From the NCBI GenBank assembly GCA_947090765.1, contig OX352322.1:3021501-3085500 (forward strand): a stretch of 64,000 nt of DNA. The letters run 5' to 3'. The stretch is from Pseudomonas sp. MM223 (GTDB taxonomy: Bacteria > Pseudomonadota > Gammaproteobacteria > Pseudomonadales > Pseudomonadaceae). Below the pieces are notes generated by a model that searched no databases, had not been told where the DNA came from, and worked only from the letters and a program-made list of their open reading frames with translations. This document shows positions 25,740 to 35,697 of this stretch, piece by piece. The translations under genes and the position numbers were made by a program. The number at the start of each line of letters is the position of its first letter. The stretch's first letter is position 1.

Positions 25740-27053
25740 TCAGAAAAAGGTCCCGACCACCAACTGCATATAGGTGCCGGTGTCACGGCTGCCCATTTGC
25801 GTACCGCCATTGGCCGCACTGCGGTCAGGCTTGTAGAAACCCACCAACGGGCTGATCAGCAGGTGGTCGTTGACCATCCACTCCACATACAAGTCCAGCT
25901 CCCGCCCGCCGAGGTTGCCCAGGTCTGTGTCCAGCGTGTCGAAGTCGAAGTACAGCGCGCCGACGGTCAGGTTGTCCCGTGGCTTGCCTTTCAGCGCCAC
26001 GTGGTGCACCTGGCTGTTCTTGTTGAACGGCCCGGCATAGTTGGCCGCCACTTCACCCTGGAACCAGGTGCCGTAGCCCCGGCTCAGGCCATAGAACAGC
26101 GGGTCGAAACCTTCGGAGAAGCGGCTGTAGCGGTAGGTGGCAGTGGGTGACCAGGGCAGTTCGGAGAAGGTCCAGTTGCCCTCCAGGTACCAGGCATTCT
26201 CGCGCCCGCCGGTTTTGTCCTGGGTGACGTACTCGGCAGCCAGCTCGAGGTCTTTCACGCCCAGGTTGCCACGCCCGCGCAGGCTGGCGGTGTCCATGCC
26301 GTCGCGGTGCTCCAGGCCCATGATCTGCGCGTAGCGCTGGTCTACGTCCAGGCCGCGGATCCAGCTGAGGCCCACGGTACCGGCGTCGGCAACATGCTCC
26401 AGGTTGGCCACCGCCAGCGAGGTGTCGGCCTGGTAGTGGTTGTCGGACTTCAGCCACATCAGGTCGCCGCGCCAACCCTGTTTGCCGCCCAGCCGCAGCA
26501 CGGCGGTGCGGTCGAAGGCCTTGCGGGCGGCCAGGTAGTAGGCGCCGCCGCGGTCGAAGTTGGCGCCCAGGTCGACCTTGCCCAGGTTCACCGGGTCGCC
26601 CTGGATCAGGAAGCCATCACCCAGTGTCACCACCTGGCGGCCGCCAGAAATGTCCACGCCGTCCTCGCCCAGGGCCGGGAACAGGTTGGCCGAGCGCCAG
26701 CCCAGGTACAAATCTTCGATGGCGGTGCGGCGCTCATCGCCCAGGGTCAGGCCGGCAGCATCGCCGTCGCCCCAGGTGGCTGAGCTGAGCAGGTTGAAGG
26801 CGCCATAGAGGGCGCCGCTTTTGGCCAGGGCCTGGCTGCCGCTGAGGCCGTATTTGACGTAACCCTCCTGCCAGGCGGTGCTGCCGGGCTGGCGGTTGCC
26901 GGCCTGGTTGAAGCTTTCGTCACTGTGGAAGACGCCGAACAGGGCTTCGAGGTCGGCGTTGAGGGTGGTGCCGTTGTGGTTGTACAGCTCGTAGGCCTGG
27001 CTGGTGGGTGCGGCAAGCAGCAGGGCCAATGTGCAGGCGAGTGTGTGCCTCAT
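25740..27053 (-). CDS. outer-membrane beta-barrel porin of the QHNDH locus
   Basis: The 437-residue precursor has a signal peptide (LLLAAPTSQA|YE) and an extended beta-barrel ending YMQLVVGTFF, with an aromatic C-terminal Phe. Features such as WGDGDAAGLTLGDERR and RQVVTLGDGFLIQGD resemble alginate-export-type porins. I chose the ATG at 27053 because GGAG precedes it by six bases; one at 27065 lacks a ribosome site. It follows the aldehyde dehydrogenase after a REP palindrome and is probably co-transcribed with it. Amine uptake is a guess from context. Confidence 0.8.
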   Translation of the reverse strand: MRHTLACTLALLLAAPTSQAYELYNHNGTTLNADLEALFGVFHSDESFNQAGNRQPGSTAWQEGYVKYGLSGSQALAKSGALYGAFNLLSSATWGDGDAAGLTLGDERRTAIEDLYLGWRSANLFPALGEDGVDISGGRQVVTLGDGFLIQGDPVNLGKVDLGANFDRGGAYYLAARKAFDRTAVLRLGGKQGWRGDLMWLKSDNHYQADTSLAVANLEHVADAGTVGLSWIRGLDVDQRYAQIMGLEHRDGMDTASLRGRGNLGVKDLELAAEYVTQDKTGGRENAWYLEGNWTFSELPWSPTATYRYSRFSEGFDPLFYGLSRGYGTWFQGEVAANYAGPFNKNSQVHHVALKGKPRDNLTVGALYFDFDTLDTDLGNLGGRELDLYVEWMVNDHLLISPLVGFYKPDRSAANGGTQMGSRDTGTYMQLVVGTFF

Positions 27054-27090
27054 GGGGTGCTCCATGGTTTTTTATTGTTGTTTTTGGGTT

Positions 27091-27185
27091 GCCTGTACCG
27101 GCCTCTTCGCAGCACAAGGCTGCTCCTACAGGCACCGCGTGCTCTTGTAGGAGCAGCCTTGTGCTGCGAAGAGGCCGGTACAGGC
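27091..27185. repeat. REP pair, near-perfect palindrome
   Basis: GCCTGTACCGGCCTCTTCGC and its exact inverted copy at 27166-27185 enclose the REP core. It lies between the aldehyde dehydrogenase and the porin and could attenuate or stabilise their mRNA. Confidence 0.9.
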
Positions 27186-27191
27186 AGAAGA

Positions 27192-28685
27192 TCAGAGCTT
27201 GATCAACACCGATTTGAGCTCGGTGTAATGCTCGATGGCCGCTGCGCCCATCTCACGGCCGACACCGGACATCTTGTAGCCACCAAACGGCAGCGCAGGG
27301 TCCAGCGCGCTGTGGCAGTTGACCCACACCGACCCCGACCTGATGCGCGGGATCATCCGGTGCACGGCGGCCAGGTCGTTGGACCAGATGCTGGCGCCCA
27401 GGCCATAGGGGTTGTCGTTGGCCATGCCGATCACTTCGTCCAGGTCATCGAACGGCATTGCCACCAGCACCGGCCCGAAAATCTCTTCCTGTACCAGGCG
27501 GTGACGCTGGTCGACATCGACGATCACCGTCGGCTTGACGAAGTAACCCGGCCCAAAGCCTTCGCCGCCGCAGGCGATGGTCGCACCCAGTTCGCGGCCA
27601 AGCTCGATGTAGCCGGTGACGCGGTCCTGCTGCTTGGCCGAGATCAGCGGGCCCATCTGCACGGCCGGGTCCAGACCGTTGCCCAGTTTCATGCCATTGG
27701 CGATGCCGGCGATGTCGGCCACCACGTTGTCGAAGTGTTTGCGGTGCACATACAGCCGCGAGCCTGCGCAGCACACCTGGCCCTGGTTGAAGAAGATCGC
27801 CGTGGCGGCGCCGGCAGCGGCTTCCTGCAGGTTGGCGTCGGGCATGACGATGGTCGGCGACTTGCCGCCTAGCTCCAGGGTGACGCGGGTCATGTTGTCC
27901 ATTGCCGCCTTGCCGATCAGCTTGCCCACCTCGGTGGAGCCGGTGAAGGTCAGCTTGTCCACGCCGGGGTGGCGGCTGAGCGCGGCGCCGGCATTCAGAC
28001 CGGTGCCGGTGACCACGTTGAACACGCCTGCCGGGTAGCCGGCTTCGTCTACCAGTTCAGCCAGCTTCAGCACGCTTAGTGGGGTTTCGTCAGCGGGCTT
28101 GAGCACGATGGTGCAGCCGGTGGCCAGGGCCGGGCCGAGCTTCCAGCAGGCCAGCAACAGCGGGAAGTTCCAGGCAACGATGGCGCCGACCACGCCGATA
28201 GCCTCACGGCGCACAAAACCGTGGAACTGGTCGTTGGGCATCAACGGCATAGAGGCTTCGACGGTGCTACCCTCGATCTTGGTGGCCCAGCCAGCCATGT
28301 AGCGCAGGAAGTCGATGGCCAGTTGCACGTCCATCACCTGGGCCACGGCGGCGCTCTTGCCGTTGTTCAGGCATTCCAGTTCGGCCAGTTGTCGGGCGTC
28401 GCGTTCCATCAGGTCGGCCAGGCGCCACAGCAGGTTTTGTCGCTCGCGCGGGCGCAGGCGGCTCCACGGCGAATCGTCGAAGGCCTGGCGTGCTGCGCGC
28501 ACGGCGCGGTCTACATCCTCAGCGTCGGCGGCGGGCACTTCACCCAGCACTTCGCCGGTGGCCGGGTTGCGGAACGACAGGGTGCGACCGCTGGCGGCGT
28601 CCTGCCAGTCGGCGCCGATGCGCATCTTCAGCTTGCGTTCGAGAAAGGCGCGGGTGGCGGGCAGGATGGGCAGTTCGGAAAGCAT
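27192..28685 (-). CDS. NAD(P)-dependent aldehyde dehydrogenase of the QHNDH locus
   Basis: The 497-residue class 1/2-type aldehyde dehydrogenase has VTLELGGKSP with the general-base Glu and NQGQVCCAGSR with the catalytic Cys; the NAD-binding GSTEVGK is present. QHNDH turns primary amines into aldehydes, and this enzyme would oxidise them to acids. I chose ATG 28685; an upstream in-frame extension runs through REP sequence. A perfect sigma-54 promoter precedes it at 28726-28740. It is divergent from qhpA. Confidence 0.93.
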   Translation of the reverse strand: MLSELPILPATRAFLERKLKMRIGADWQDAASGRTLSFRNPATGEVLGEVPAADAEDVDRAVRAARQAFDDSPWSRLRPRERQNLLWRLADLMERDARQLAELECLNNGKSAAVAQVMDVQLAIDFLRYMAGWATKIEGSTVEASMPLMPNDQFHGFVRREAIGVVGAIVAWNFPLLLACWKLGPALATGCTIVLKPADETPLSVLKLAELVDEAGYPAGVFNVVTGTGLNAGAALSRHPGVDKLTFTGSTEVGKLIGKAAMDNMTRVTLELGGKSPTIVMPDANLQEAAAGAATAIFFNQGQVCCAGSRLYVHRKHFDNVVADIAGIANGMKLGNGLDPAVQMGPLISAKQQDRVTGYIELGRELGATIACGGEGFGPGYFVKPTVIVDVDQRHRLVQEEIFGPVLVAMPFDDLDEVIGMANDNPYGLGASIWSNDLAAVHRMIPRIRSGSVWVNCHSALDPALPFGGYKMSGVGREMGAAAIEHYTELKSVLIKL

Positions 28686-28725
28686 GGGGCTGTGCCTCTT
28701 GTCATTGGATGTGAAGGGCACAGGC

Positions 28726-28740
28726 GCAATGGGCGTGCCA
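28726..28740 (-). promoter_or_regulatory. sigma-54 promoter of the aldehyde dehydrogenase
   Basis: On the minus strand: TGGCACG, four bases, TTGC, a full consensus match, 41 bases before the ATG. A perfect inverted repeat lies 76 bases upstream. Confidence 0.8.
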
Positions 28741-28815
28741 AGGTGGGCAAATGGCCGCAAGGTGTTGAAGGCGTTGGGTTTTGCCTGGATGCAAGGTTGT
28801 GCTTGCAGGCGTGCG

Positions 28816-28856
28816 CTGTTGCACATTGAGACGGTGTGAGACGGTGGGTGCAACAG
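28816..28856. promoter_or_regulatory. candidate enhancer: 9-bp inverted repeat
   Basis: CTGTTGCAC (28816-28824) and GTGCAACAG (28848-28856) are exact inverted copies 23 bases apart, with a direct repeat GAGACGGTG between them. Its distance from the sigma-54 promoter suits an enhancer for the AcoR-type regulator. Confidence 0.55.
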
Positions 28857-28864
28857 TGGCTGTA

Positions 28865-28972
28865 AGGGCCAATCGCCGGCAAGCCAGCCCCACCTTGACC
28901 GCGTCGCCCTCAAGGCTTGTGCAGTCCTGTAGGAGCGGCCTTGTGCCGCGAATGGCCTGCGCAGCAGGCCCG
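28865..28972. repeat. two single REP elements
   Basis: One unit (GGCCAATCGCCGGCAAGCC, 28867-28885) and a second of another subtype (TGTAGGAGCGGCCTTGTGCC, from 28928) lie in the 496-base divergent region between the aldehyde dehydrogenase and qhpA. No gene is seen in this gap. Confidence 0.75.
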
Positions 28973-29088
28973 GTGTCTCAAGCTGAAACACCCTGTCGCG
29001 AAATGGCACGCTGCAATTGGCCATCGCTACTGGCAGTAAAGCCAGGAAAACAGCCTAAAAGCCTGAAACAAAACGCTTTTACAGCAAC

Positions 29089-29104
29089 TGGCACAGTTCC
29101 TGTA
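29089..29104 (+). promoter_or_regulatory. weak sigma-54-like site before qhpA
   Basis: TGGCAC, six bases, then CTGTA matches -24 fully but has GT instead of GC at -12. It lies about 78 bases before the qhpA start. It is listed because the divergent gene has a full sigma-54 promoter. Confidence 0.3.
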
Positions 29105-29181
29105 TCACAACTGTCACATGCACACCTGCTGTACCAAAGCGTGCGAAAAACGATAAGAACAACAACCGTGGAGGTCTGACC

Positions 29182-30747
29182 TTGAAGACGACTCGACTCC
29201 GGCGGCATGCGGGCAAACTGGCGCTGGTCGCCGCCGCGCTGCTGAGCACCCAGGCCATGGCGGCCGAGCAGGGCCCGAGCCTGTTGCAGAACAAGTGCAT
29301 GGGGTGCCATATCCCCGAAGGCAACGATACTTACAGCCGCATCAGCCACCAGCGTAAAACGCCGGAAGGCTGGCTGATGAGCATCGCCCGCATGCAGGTG
29401 ATGCACGGCCTGCAGATCAGCGACGACGACCGTCGCACGCTGGTCAAGTACCTGGCCGACAAGCAGGGCCTGGCGCCCAGCGAAACCGATGGTGTGCGTT
29501 ACGCCATGGAGCGTCGGCTGAACACGGTCGAGCATTTCGACACCCAGCTCAGCGAAACCTGTGGCCGTTGCCACTCCGGTGCCCGCGTCGCCTTGCAGCG
29601 CCGCCCGGCCAAGGAATGGGAGCACTTGGTCAACTTCCACCTTGGCCAATGGCCGTCCCTCGAATACCAGGCCCAGGCGCGTGACCGCGACTGGCTGCCA
29701 ATTGCCCTGCAACAGGTGGTGCCGGAACTTGCCAAGCGCTACCCATTGGACAACCCGGCCTGGGCTGAGTGGCAGAAGGCCAAACCGAGCGCTGACGTAC
29801 TGCCGGGGCAGTGGGCCTTTAGCGGCCACATGCTGGCCAAGGGCGATGTGCGCGGGGTAATGAGCGTTTCGGCCGGGGAGGGCGACACCTTCAAGGTCGA
29901 GGTCAAGGGCGCCTATGCCGACGGTACGCCGTTCAACGGCAGCGGGACGGCGATCTTGTACAACGGCTATGAGTGGCGCGGTAACGTCAAGGTTGGCGAC
30001 ACCAACTTGCGTCAGGTATTTGCGGCGCTGGATGGCGAAATGAAAGGCCGCATGTTCGAGGCCGAGCACGACGAGCGAGGCCTGGACTTCACGGCTGCGA
30101 AGGAAGGCAAGGCGCGCCTGCTGGCGGTACAACCGGCATTCATCAAGGCCGGTGGCGAAAGCGAGATCACCCTGGTGGGCAGCGGCCTGGACGGCAAGCC
30201 CGACCTGGGTGCAGGGGTGGAGGTGACCGAAGTGCTGGAGCAGTCCCCGACCCTGGTACGGGTCAAGGCCCGCGCGGCAGCCGACGCCAAGCCAGGGCAG
30301 CGCGAAGTTGCAGTAGGCGCGCTCAAGGGCGTGAACCTGGCGGTGTACGACAAGGTCGAGGAAGTGAAAGTGGTGCCGGCCTTCTCCATTGCCCGCATCG
30401 GTGAAAACGGCGCTTCGGTGCCGAAGGTGCAGGGCCGCTTCGAGGCCGAAGCTTGGGGCAAGGATGCCAGCGGCCAGCCGCTGCGCATCGGCTACCTGCC
30501 GGCCACCTGGAAGGTCGAGCCGTTCAATGAGCGCGCGGTGGAGGACGAAGACGTCAAGTTCGCCGGGCAGATGCAGGCCGATGGCGTGTTCGTGCCAGGT
30601 GGCGCCGGCCCTAACCCTGAACGCAAGATGATGACCAACAACGCCGGTAACCTGAAGGTTATCGCCACGCTGGCCGACGGTGGCCAGACCGGCGAAGGGC
30701 ACATGATCGTCACCGTTCAGCGCTGGAACAACCCGCCGCTGCCGTAA
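29182..30747 (+). CDS. qhpA: quinohemoprotein amine dehydrogenase alpha subunit (diheme cytochrome c)
   Basis: The 521-residue precursor has a TTG start behind GGAGGT (29170-29175) and a signal peptide ending QAMA|AEQ. Two c-type heme sites are visible: CMGCH (residues 39-43) and CGRCH (127-131). The C-terminal half consists of beta domains as in QHNDH alpha. In the periplasm it passes electrons from the quinone cofactor of the gamma subunit to an azurin or cytochrome. It heads the qhpA-D-C-B operon. Confidence 0.95.
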   Translation: MKTTRLRRHAGKLALVAAALLSTQAMAAEQGPSLLQNKCMGCHIPEGNDTYSRISHQRKTPEGWLMSIARMQVMHGLQISDDDRRTLVKYLADKQGLAPSETDGVRYAMERRLNTVEHFDTQLSETCGRCHSGARVALQRRPAKEWEHLVNFHLGQWPSLEYQAQARDRDWLPIALQQVVPELAKRYPLDNPAWAEWQKAKPSADVLPGQWAFSGHMLAKGDVRGVMSVSAGEGDTFKVEVKGAYADGTPFNGSGTAILYNGYEWRGNVKVGDTNLRQVFAALDGEMKGRMFEAEHDERGLDFTAAKEGKARLLAVQPAFIKAGGESEITLVGSGLDGKPDLGAGVEVTEVLEQSPTLVRVKARAAADAKPGQREVAVGALKGVNLAVYDKVEEVKVVPAFSIARIGENGASVPKVQGRFEAEAWGKDASGQPLRIGYLPATWKVEPFNERAVEDEDVKFAGQMQADGVFVPGGAGPNPERKMMTNNAGNLKVIATLADGGQTGEGHMIVTVQRWNNPPLP

Positions 30748-30795
30748 CGGCAGGGTGCAACGGTTTTCCAACGAATCGATTACCGGGAGGTCGCC

Positions 30796-32226
30796 ATGGG
30801 CGCACTACTGAACCTGGTCGAACGCAACCTGCATGAAGTGCAGGTTGATGCCGACCGCATGCTGTTCCATATCCCCAGCAGTTCGCTGTTCACCGCCGAC
30901 GCGGTGACCGGGGGCATCATCGACACCTTGCGCCAGCAAGGCTGCTCGGCCGAGGAGCTGATGCAGCGCCTGGGCCAGCAGTTTGCCGGCAACGATATCC
31001 AGGACACCCTGCGCGAGCTGATCGCGCTGGAACTGGTCAGCGACGGCTCGCCGCTGACCCCGGAAATCGGCCTGAAGCGGGTCGAGCGCACCGCGCTGAA
31101 TACCGTGGTACTCAACGTCAACACCGGTTGCAACCTCAGCTGCACCTATTGCTACAAGGAAGACCTGGACAAGCCGTCCGCTGGCAAGAAAATGAGCACC
31201 GCCACCGCCGAAGCCTCGGTGGAGATGCTGCTCACGGAATCGCCCGACGAAGAACGCTACAGCGTGGTGTTCTTCGGCGGCGAACCGTTGTCCAACCGGC
31301 CGCTGATCGAGCACATGGTGGCTTACTGCGAGCGGCGTTTCGCCGAGGCGGGCAAGCAGGTGGAGTTCATCATGACCACCAATGCCACGTTGCTGACCGA
31401 AGAGATCGTCGACTGGCTCAATGCCCACCGCTTCGGCCTGTCGATCAGCATCGACGGCCCCAAGACCGTACATGACCGCAACCGCATCACCGTGGGCGGG
31501 CAGGGCACCTATGACGTGGTGCGGCGCAAGGCCGACATGCTGCTGTCGCGTTACAACAGCCGCCCTGTGGGGGCGCGGGTAACCTTGACCCGCGGCATTA
31601 CCGATATCGAGACCATCTGGAACCACCTGTTCAACGAAATGGGCTTTGCCGAAGTCGGCTTTGCCCCGGTCACCTCCGGCGACATGGCGGACTTCAATCT
31701 CACCGGCGAAGAACTGGTCGAGGTCTTCGCCAACATGAAGGCGCTGGGCCGCCGTTACCTGGACGCAGCGCTGGAACACCGCAACATCGGGTTTTCCAAC
31801 CTGCACCAGCTGATCACCGACATTCACGAGGGCCACAAGAAGGCCCTGCCATGCGGTGCCGGGCTGAAAATGCTGGCGGTGGACCACGAAGGCGAGCTGA
31901 ACCTGTGCCACCGTTTCACCGGTTCCAGCCTGCCAACCTTCGGCAACGTGCACCAGGGCGTGAAGCAGGTGGAGCTCAACGACTTCCTCTCGCAGCGCCT
32001 GGACCGTAGCAACACCGGCTGCGAAAGCTGCCGCATTCGCAACCTGTGCTCCGGCGGCTGCTACCACGAAAGCTACGCCCGCTACGGCGACCCGCAGCAC
32101 CCGACCTACCACTACTGCGAACTGATGCGCGACTGGGTCGACTTCGGCATCGAAGTCTACAGCCGCATCATGGCCGCCAACCCGGCCTTCATCGACCGCT
32201 ACATCACCCCGCGGAAGGCGCACTGA
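30796..32226 (+). CDS. qhpD: radical SAM/SPASM crosslinking enzyme QhpD
   Basis: The 476-residue protein has an N-terminal peptide-recognition-like region (about 1-95), the radical SAM cluster motif C112-X3-C116-X2-C119 (CNLSCTYC) and a C-terminal SPASM region ([14 protein letters not shown] plus an earlier PCGAG). QhpD makes the three thioether bonds of the gamma subunit in the cytoplasm. GGGAGG lies six bases before the ATG. It sits immediately before its substrate gene qhpC (one base). Confidence 0.95.
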   Translation: MGALLNLVERNLHEVQVDADRMLFHIPSSSLFTADAVTGGIIDTLRQQGCSAEELMQRLGQQFAGNDIQDTLRELIALELVSDGSPLTPEIGLKRVERTALNTVVLNVNTGCNLSCTYCYKEDLDKPSAGKKMSTATAEASVEMLLTESPDEERYSVVFFGGEPLSNRPLIEHMVAYCERRFAEAGKQVEFIMTTNATLLTEEIVDWLNAHRFGLSISIDGPKTVHDRNRITVGGQGTYDVVRRKADMLLSRYNSRPVGARVTLTRGITDIETIWNHLFNEMGFAEVGFAPVTSGDMADFNLTGEELVEVFANMKALGRRYLDAALEHRNIGFSNLHQLITDIHEGHKKALPCGAGLKMLAVDHEGELNLCHRFTGSSLPTFGNVHQGVKQVELNDFLSQRLDRSNTGCESCRIRNLCSGGCYHESYARYGDPQHPTYHYCELMRDWVDFGIEVYSRIMAANPAFIDRYITPRKAH

Positions 32227-32227
32227 C

Positions 32228-32551
32228 ATGAAGCACTTGAAGCCCCTGAACAACAAGGCACGCATCCTTGAGCAGGCCGCTGCCGAAGACCGCATCGAAG
32301 AAGTCATGGCCATGAGTGCGGTGGCCGGCTGCACGGCCACCACCGACCCGGGTTGGGAAGTGGATGCCTTTGGTGGCGTGAGCTCGCTGTGCCAGCCGAT
32401 GGAAGCCGACCTGTATGGCTGTTCCGACCCTTGCTGGTGGCCGGCCCAGGTGCCGGACATGATGAGCACCTATCAGGACTGGAACGCCCAGGCGACCAAC
32501 TCGGCGGATGACTGGCGCAACCTCGGCACTGTGTTCCCGAAAGACAAGTGA
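32228..32551 (+). CDS. qhpC: quinohemoprotein amine dehydrogenase gamma subunit precursor
   Basis: The 107-residue precursor is a 28-residue leader (ending EEVMA) plus a 79-residue core. Numbered from the Met after the leader, all known modified residues are present: Cys7/Glu16, Cys27/Asp33 and Cys41/Asp49 for the thioether bridges, and Cys37 with Trp43 for cysteine tryptophylquinone (segment YGCSDPCWW). The leader is cut by QhpE and the core is exported by QhpF. It is a ribosomally made, post-translationally crosslinked peptide that acts as the catalytic subunit. Confidence 0.97.
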   Translation: MKHLKPLNNKARILEQAAAEDRIEEVMAMSAVAGCTATTDPGWEVDAFGGVSSLCQPMEADLYGCSDPCWWPAQVPDMMSTYQDWNAQATNSADDWRNLGTVFPKDK

Positions 32552-32583
32552 CCGGCCCAACAAGAATGACAAGGGGAAACCGC

Positions 32584-33705
32584 ATGAAAGCTGGACGCTG
32601 CGCGCAACTCGCGCTCACCATCGCCGCCACGGCCTGCGCCGGGCTGGTTCAGGCTGACGACACCGGGCCTGCGCTGAAGGCTGGCCACGAATACATGATC
32701 GTGACCAACTACCCGAACAACCTGCATGTGGTCGATGTGGCCAGTGACACGGTCTACAAAAGCTGCCAGATGCCCGACAAGTTCGGCCCTGGCACCGCGA
32801 TGATGGCGCCGGACAACCGTACCGCCTATGTGCTCAACAACCATTACGGCGATATCTACGGCATTGACCTGGACACTTGCAAGAACACCTTCCGCGCCAA
32901 CCTGTCGAGCGTGGCGGGCGAAGTGGGCCGGTCGATGTACTCGTTCGCCATCAGCCCGGACGGCAAGGAAGTGTACGCCACGGTCAACCCGACCCAGATG
33001 CTGAACGACCACTACGTGGTCAAGCCACCACGGCTGGAGGTGTTCAGCACCACCGATGGCCTGCAGGCCAAGCCGGTGCGTACGTTCCCGATGCCGCGCC
33101 AGGTGTACCTGATGCGCGCCGCCGACGATGGCAGCCTGTTTGTCGCAGGGCCCGACATCTACAAGATGGATGTGAAGACCGGCAAGTACACGGTGGCCTT
33201 GCCGCTGCGCAACTGGAACCGCAAAGGCTACAGTGCCCCGGACGTGCTGTACTTCTGGCCGCACCAGAGCCCACGCCATGAGTTCACCATGCTGTACACC
33301 ATTGCCAAGTTCAAGGACGACAAGCAGGACCCGGCCACTGCCGAGCCGCTGTATGGCTACCTGAGCGTCGACCTGAAGACCGGCAAGACCCACACCCAGG
33401 AGTTTGCCGACCTGACCGAGCTGTACTTCACCGGCCTGCGCTCGCCTAAAGACCCGAACCAGATCTACGGCGTGCTCAACCGCCTGGCCAAGTACGACAT
33501 CAAACAGCGCAAGCTGATCAAGGCGGCTAACCTGGAGCACACTTACTACTGCGTCACCTTCGACAAGAAAGGCGACAAGCTGTACCTGGGCGGCACCTTC
33601 AACGACCTGGCGGTGTTCAACCCGGATACGCTGGAAAAGGTGAAGAACATCAAGTTGCCGGGTGGTGACATGTCGACCACGACGCCACAGGTGTTCATCC
33701 GCTAG
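32584..33705 (+). CDS. qhpB: quinohemoprotein amine dehydrogenase beta subunit
   Basis: The 373-residue precursor has a signal peptide (GLVQA|DD) and YVTN-like beta-propeller repeats ([62 protein letters not shown]). ATG 32584 follows AAGGGG. It packs against the gamma subunit in the periplasm. It ends the qhpADCB operon. Confidence 0.94.
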   Translation: MKAGRCAQLALTIAATACAGLVQADDTGPALKAGHEYMIVTNYPNNLHVVDVASDTVYKSCQMPDKFGPGTAMMAPDNRTAYVLNNHYGDIYGIDLDTCKNTFRANLSSVAGEVGRSMYSFAISPDGKEVYATVNPTQMLNDHYVVKPPRLEVFSTTDGLQAKPVRTFPMPRQVYLMRAADDGSLFVAGPDIYKMDVKTGKYTVALPLRNWNRKGYSAPDVLYFWPHQSPRHEFTMLYTIAKFKDDKQDPATAEPLYGYLSVDLKTGKTHTQEFADLTELYFTGLRSPKDPNQIYGVLNRLAKYDIKQRKLIKAANLEHTYYCVTFDKKGDKLYLGGTFNDLAVFNPDTLEKVKNIKLPGGDMSTTTPQVFIR

Positions 33706-33722
33706 AACCAGGGTGGATTTAC

Positions 33723-33802
33723 TGGCCTCTTCGCAGCACAAGGCTGCTCCTACAGGTTACCGCGTTCCAAGGTAGGAGCAGCCTTGTGCTGCGAAGAGGC
33801 CG
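33723..33802. repeat. REP pair
   Basis: TGGCCTCTTCGCAGCACAAG and the inverted copy lie 18 bases after qhpB and 34 bases before the acyl-CoA synthetase start. Confidence 0.9.
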
Positions 33803-33836
33803 GCCCGGACAACACAAGAACAACAAGAGAACGCCC

Positions 33837-35510
33837 ATGCCCCAGCCAAGCTACTCCCAGGGCAACCCGGACAAAGCCCTGCTTACCCAATGCATCGGCG
33901 ATGCCTTTGACACCACCGTTGCCCGCTTCCCCGACCGCGAAGCCCTTGTGGTCCGCCACCAGGCCCTGCGCTACACCTGGCAGCAACTGGCCGAGGCCGT
34001 CGACCAGCACGCCCGGGCACTGATGGCACTGGGCGTGCAACCCGGTGACCGCCTGGGTATCTGGGCCCCCAACTGCGCCGAGTGGTGCATCACCCAGTTC
34101 GCTAGCGCCAAGGTGGGCGCGATTCTGGTCAACATCAACCCGGCCTACCGCTCCAGCGAGCTGGACTACGCCCTTGGCCAGTCGGGCTGCCGTTGGGTGA
34201 TCTGTGCCGACGCGTTCAAGACTTCCAATTACCATGCCATGCTGCAGGGCCTGGTCCCCGGCCTGGTCAGCGGCCAACCCGGCGCACTGAGCCGCGAGCG
34301 CTTCCCCGAGCTGCGCGGCGTGGTCAGCCTGGCCGCCTCGCCACCCCCCGGCTTTCTGGCATGGCACGCATTGCAGGCCCGCGCCGAGGCTGTCAGCCGT
34401 GAGGCCCTGGCCGAGCGCCAGGCACAACTGCGCTGCGACGACCCGATCAATATCCAGTACACCTCGGGCACCACCGGTTTCCCCAAAGGTGCCACCCTCA
34501 GCCACAGCAACATCCTCAACAACGGTTACATGGTTGGCGAAAGCCTGGGCCTCACCGAGCACGACCGGCTGGTGGTGCCGGTGCCGCTGTACCACTGTTT
34601 TGGCATGGTCATGGCAAACCTTGGTTGCATGACCCACGGCAGCACGCTGATCTACCCCAACGATGCCTTCGACCCGCTGGCCACGCTGCGTGCAGTGGCG
34701 GAGGAAAAAGCGACCGCACTGTACGGTGTGCCGACCATGTTCATTGCTGAACTGGACCACCCGCAACGCGGCGATTTTGACCTGTCGAGCCTGCGTACCG
34801 GGATCATGGCCGGCGCCACTTGCCCAATCGAGGTGATGCGCCGGGTGATTGGCGAGATGCACATGGCCGAGGTGCAGATAGCCTATGGCATGACCGAGAC
34901 CAGCCCGGTGTCGCTGCAGACCGGGCCTGACGATGACCTTGAACGCCGGGTGACCAGTGTCGGCCGTACCCAGCCACGGCTGGAGAACAAGGTGGTGGAC
35001 GCAGACGGCAACACCGTGGCGCGTGGCGAGATCGGCGAACTGTGTACCCGCGGCTACAGCGTGATGCTCGGATACTGGAACAACCCCAAGGCCACGGCCG
35101 AAAGCATCGATGCCGAGGGCTGGATGCACACCGGCGACCTGGCGGTGATGGACGAACAGGGTTATGTGCGCATCGTCGGGCGCAGCAAGGACATGATCAT
35201 TCGTGGCGGCGAGAACATTTACCCGCGGGAGCTGGAAGAGTTCTTCTTCACCCACCCGGCGGTAGCGGATGTGCAAGTGATTGGCGTGCCATGCAGTAAG
35301 TATGGCGAAGAGATCGTGGCCTGGGTGCGGCTGCACCCGGGGCATACCGCCAGTGAGGAAGATTTGCGGGAGTGGGCGAAGGCGCGGATTGCGCACTTCA
35401 AGGTGCCCCGGTACTTCCGCTTTGTCGACGAGTTCCCGATGACGGTAACCGGCAAGGTGCAGAAGTTCAGGATGCGCGAGATCAGTGTCGAGGAGTTGTC
35501 TGCCGGGTAA
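33837..35510 (+). CDS. acyl-CoA synthetase (AMP-binding family)
   Basis: The 557-residue ANL enzyme has the P-loop [12 protein letters not shown], the A4/A5 region [10 protein letters not shown], the A7-like motif [27 protein letters not shown] and the C-terminal catalytic Lys in GKVQKFRMR. This is the medium/long-chain FadD-like acyl-CoA ligase pattern. Downstream of qhpB, it would activate the carboxylic acid produced by QHNDH and the aldehyde dehydrogenase so it can enter beta-oxidation. The ATG at 33837 follows an AAGAGA sequence; an in-frame extension upstream would be REP-encoded. Confidence 0.92.
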   Translation: MPQPSYSQGNPDKALLTQCIGDAFDTTVARFPDREALVVRHQALRYTWQQLAEAVDQHARALMALGVQPGDRLGIWAPNCAEWCITQFASAKVGAILVNINPAYRSSELDYALGQSGCRWVICADAFKTSNYHAMLQGLVPGLVSGQPGALSRERFPELRGVVSLAASPPPGFLAWHALQARAEAVSREALAERQAQLRCDDPINIQYTSGTTGFPKGATLSHSNILNNGYMVGESLGLTEHDRLVVPVPLYHCFGMVMANLGCMTHGSTLIYPNDAFDPLATLRAVAEEKATALYGVPTMFIAELDHPQRGDFDLSSLRTGIMAGATCPIEVMRRVIGEMHMAEVQIAYGMTETSPVSLQTGPDDDLERRVTSVGRTQPRLENKVVDADGNTVARGEIGELCTRGYSVMLGYWNNPKATAESIDAEGWMHTGDLAVMDEQGYVRIVGRSKDMIIRGGENIYPRELEEFFFTHPAVADVQVIGVPCSKYGEEIVAWVRLHPGHTASEEDLREWAKARIAHFKVPRYFRFVDEFPMTVTGKVQKFRMREISVEELSAG

Positions 35511-35535
35511 CCTTTCTATGTTGTCGCGCGGTCCT

Positions 35536-35681
35536 CGTGGGAGCGGCCTTGCCGGGGCGCCGGACCGGTCGGAAAGGGCTGCGAAGCAGCCCCAGGAATT
35601 CAGCAGTGATGCATCAATTGCTGGGGCCGCTTTGCGGCCCTTTCCGACCGGTCCGGCGCCCCGGCAAGGCCGCTCCCACAG
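35536..35681. repeat. REP pair with long arms
   Basis: The GTGGGAGCGGCCTTGCCGGG arm extends through CGCCGGACCGGTCGGAAAGG before its inverted copy at 35638-35681. It separates the convergent acyl-CoA synthetase and mobA genes. Confidence 0.9.
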
Positions 35682-35697
35682 GGCCCGTGCCATGCCG

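Noticed and set aside
27054..27065. Start of the QHNDH-locus porin at 27065
   Set aside because: No ribosome site precedes it, while GGAG lies six bases before the ATG at 27053 and gives a normal signal peptide.
28726..29181. Full-consensus sigma-54 promoter facing qhpA
   Set aside because: The best plus-strand site (29089) has GT instead of GC at -12; only the aldehyde dehydrogenase side has a full match, so the site is listed as weak only.
33750..35693. 647-codon open frame opposite the acyl-CoA synthetase
   Set aside because: The plus-strand gene has all the AMP-binding motifs; the minus frame has shadow composition and runs through REP sequences.
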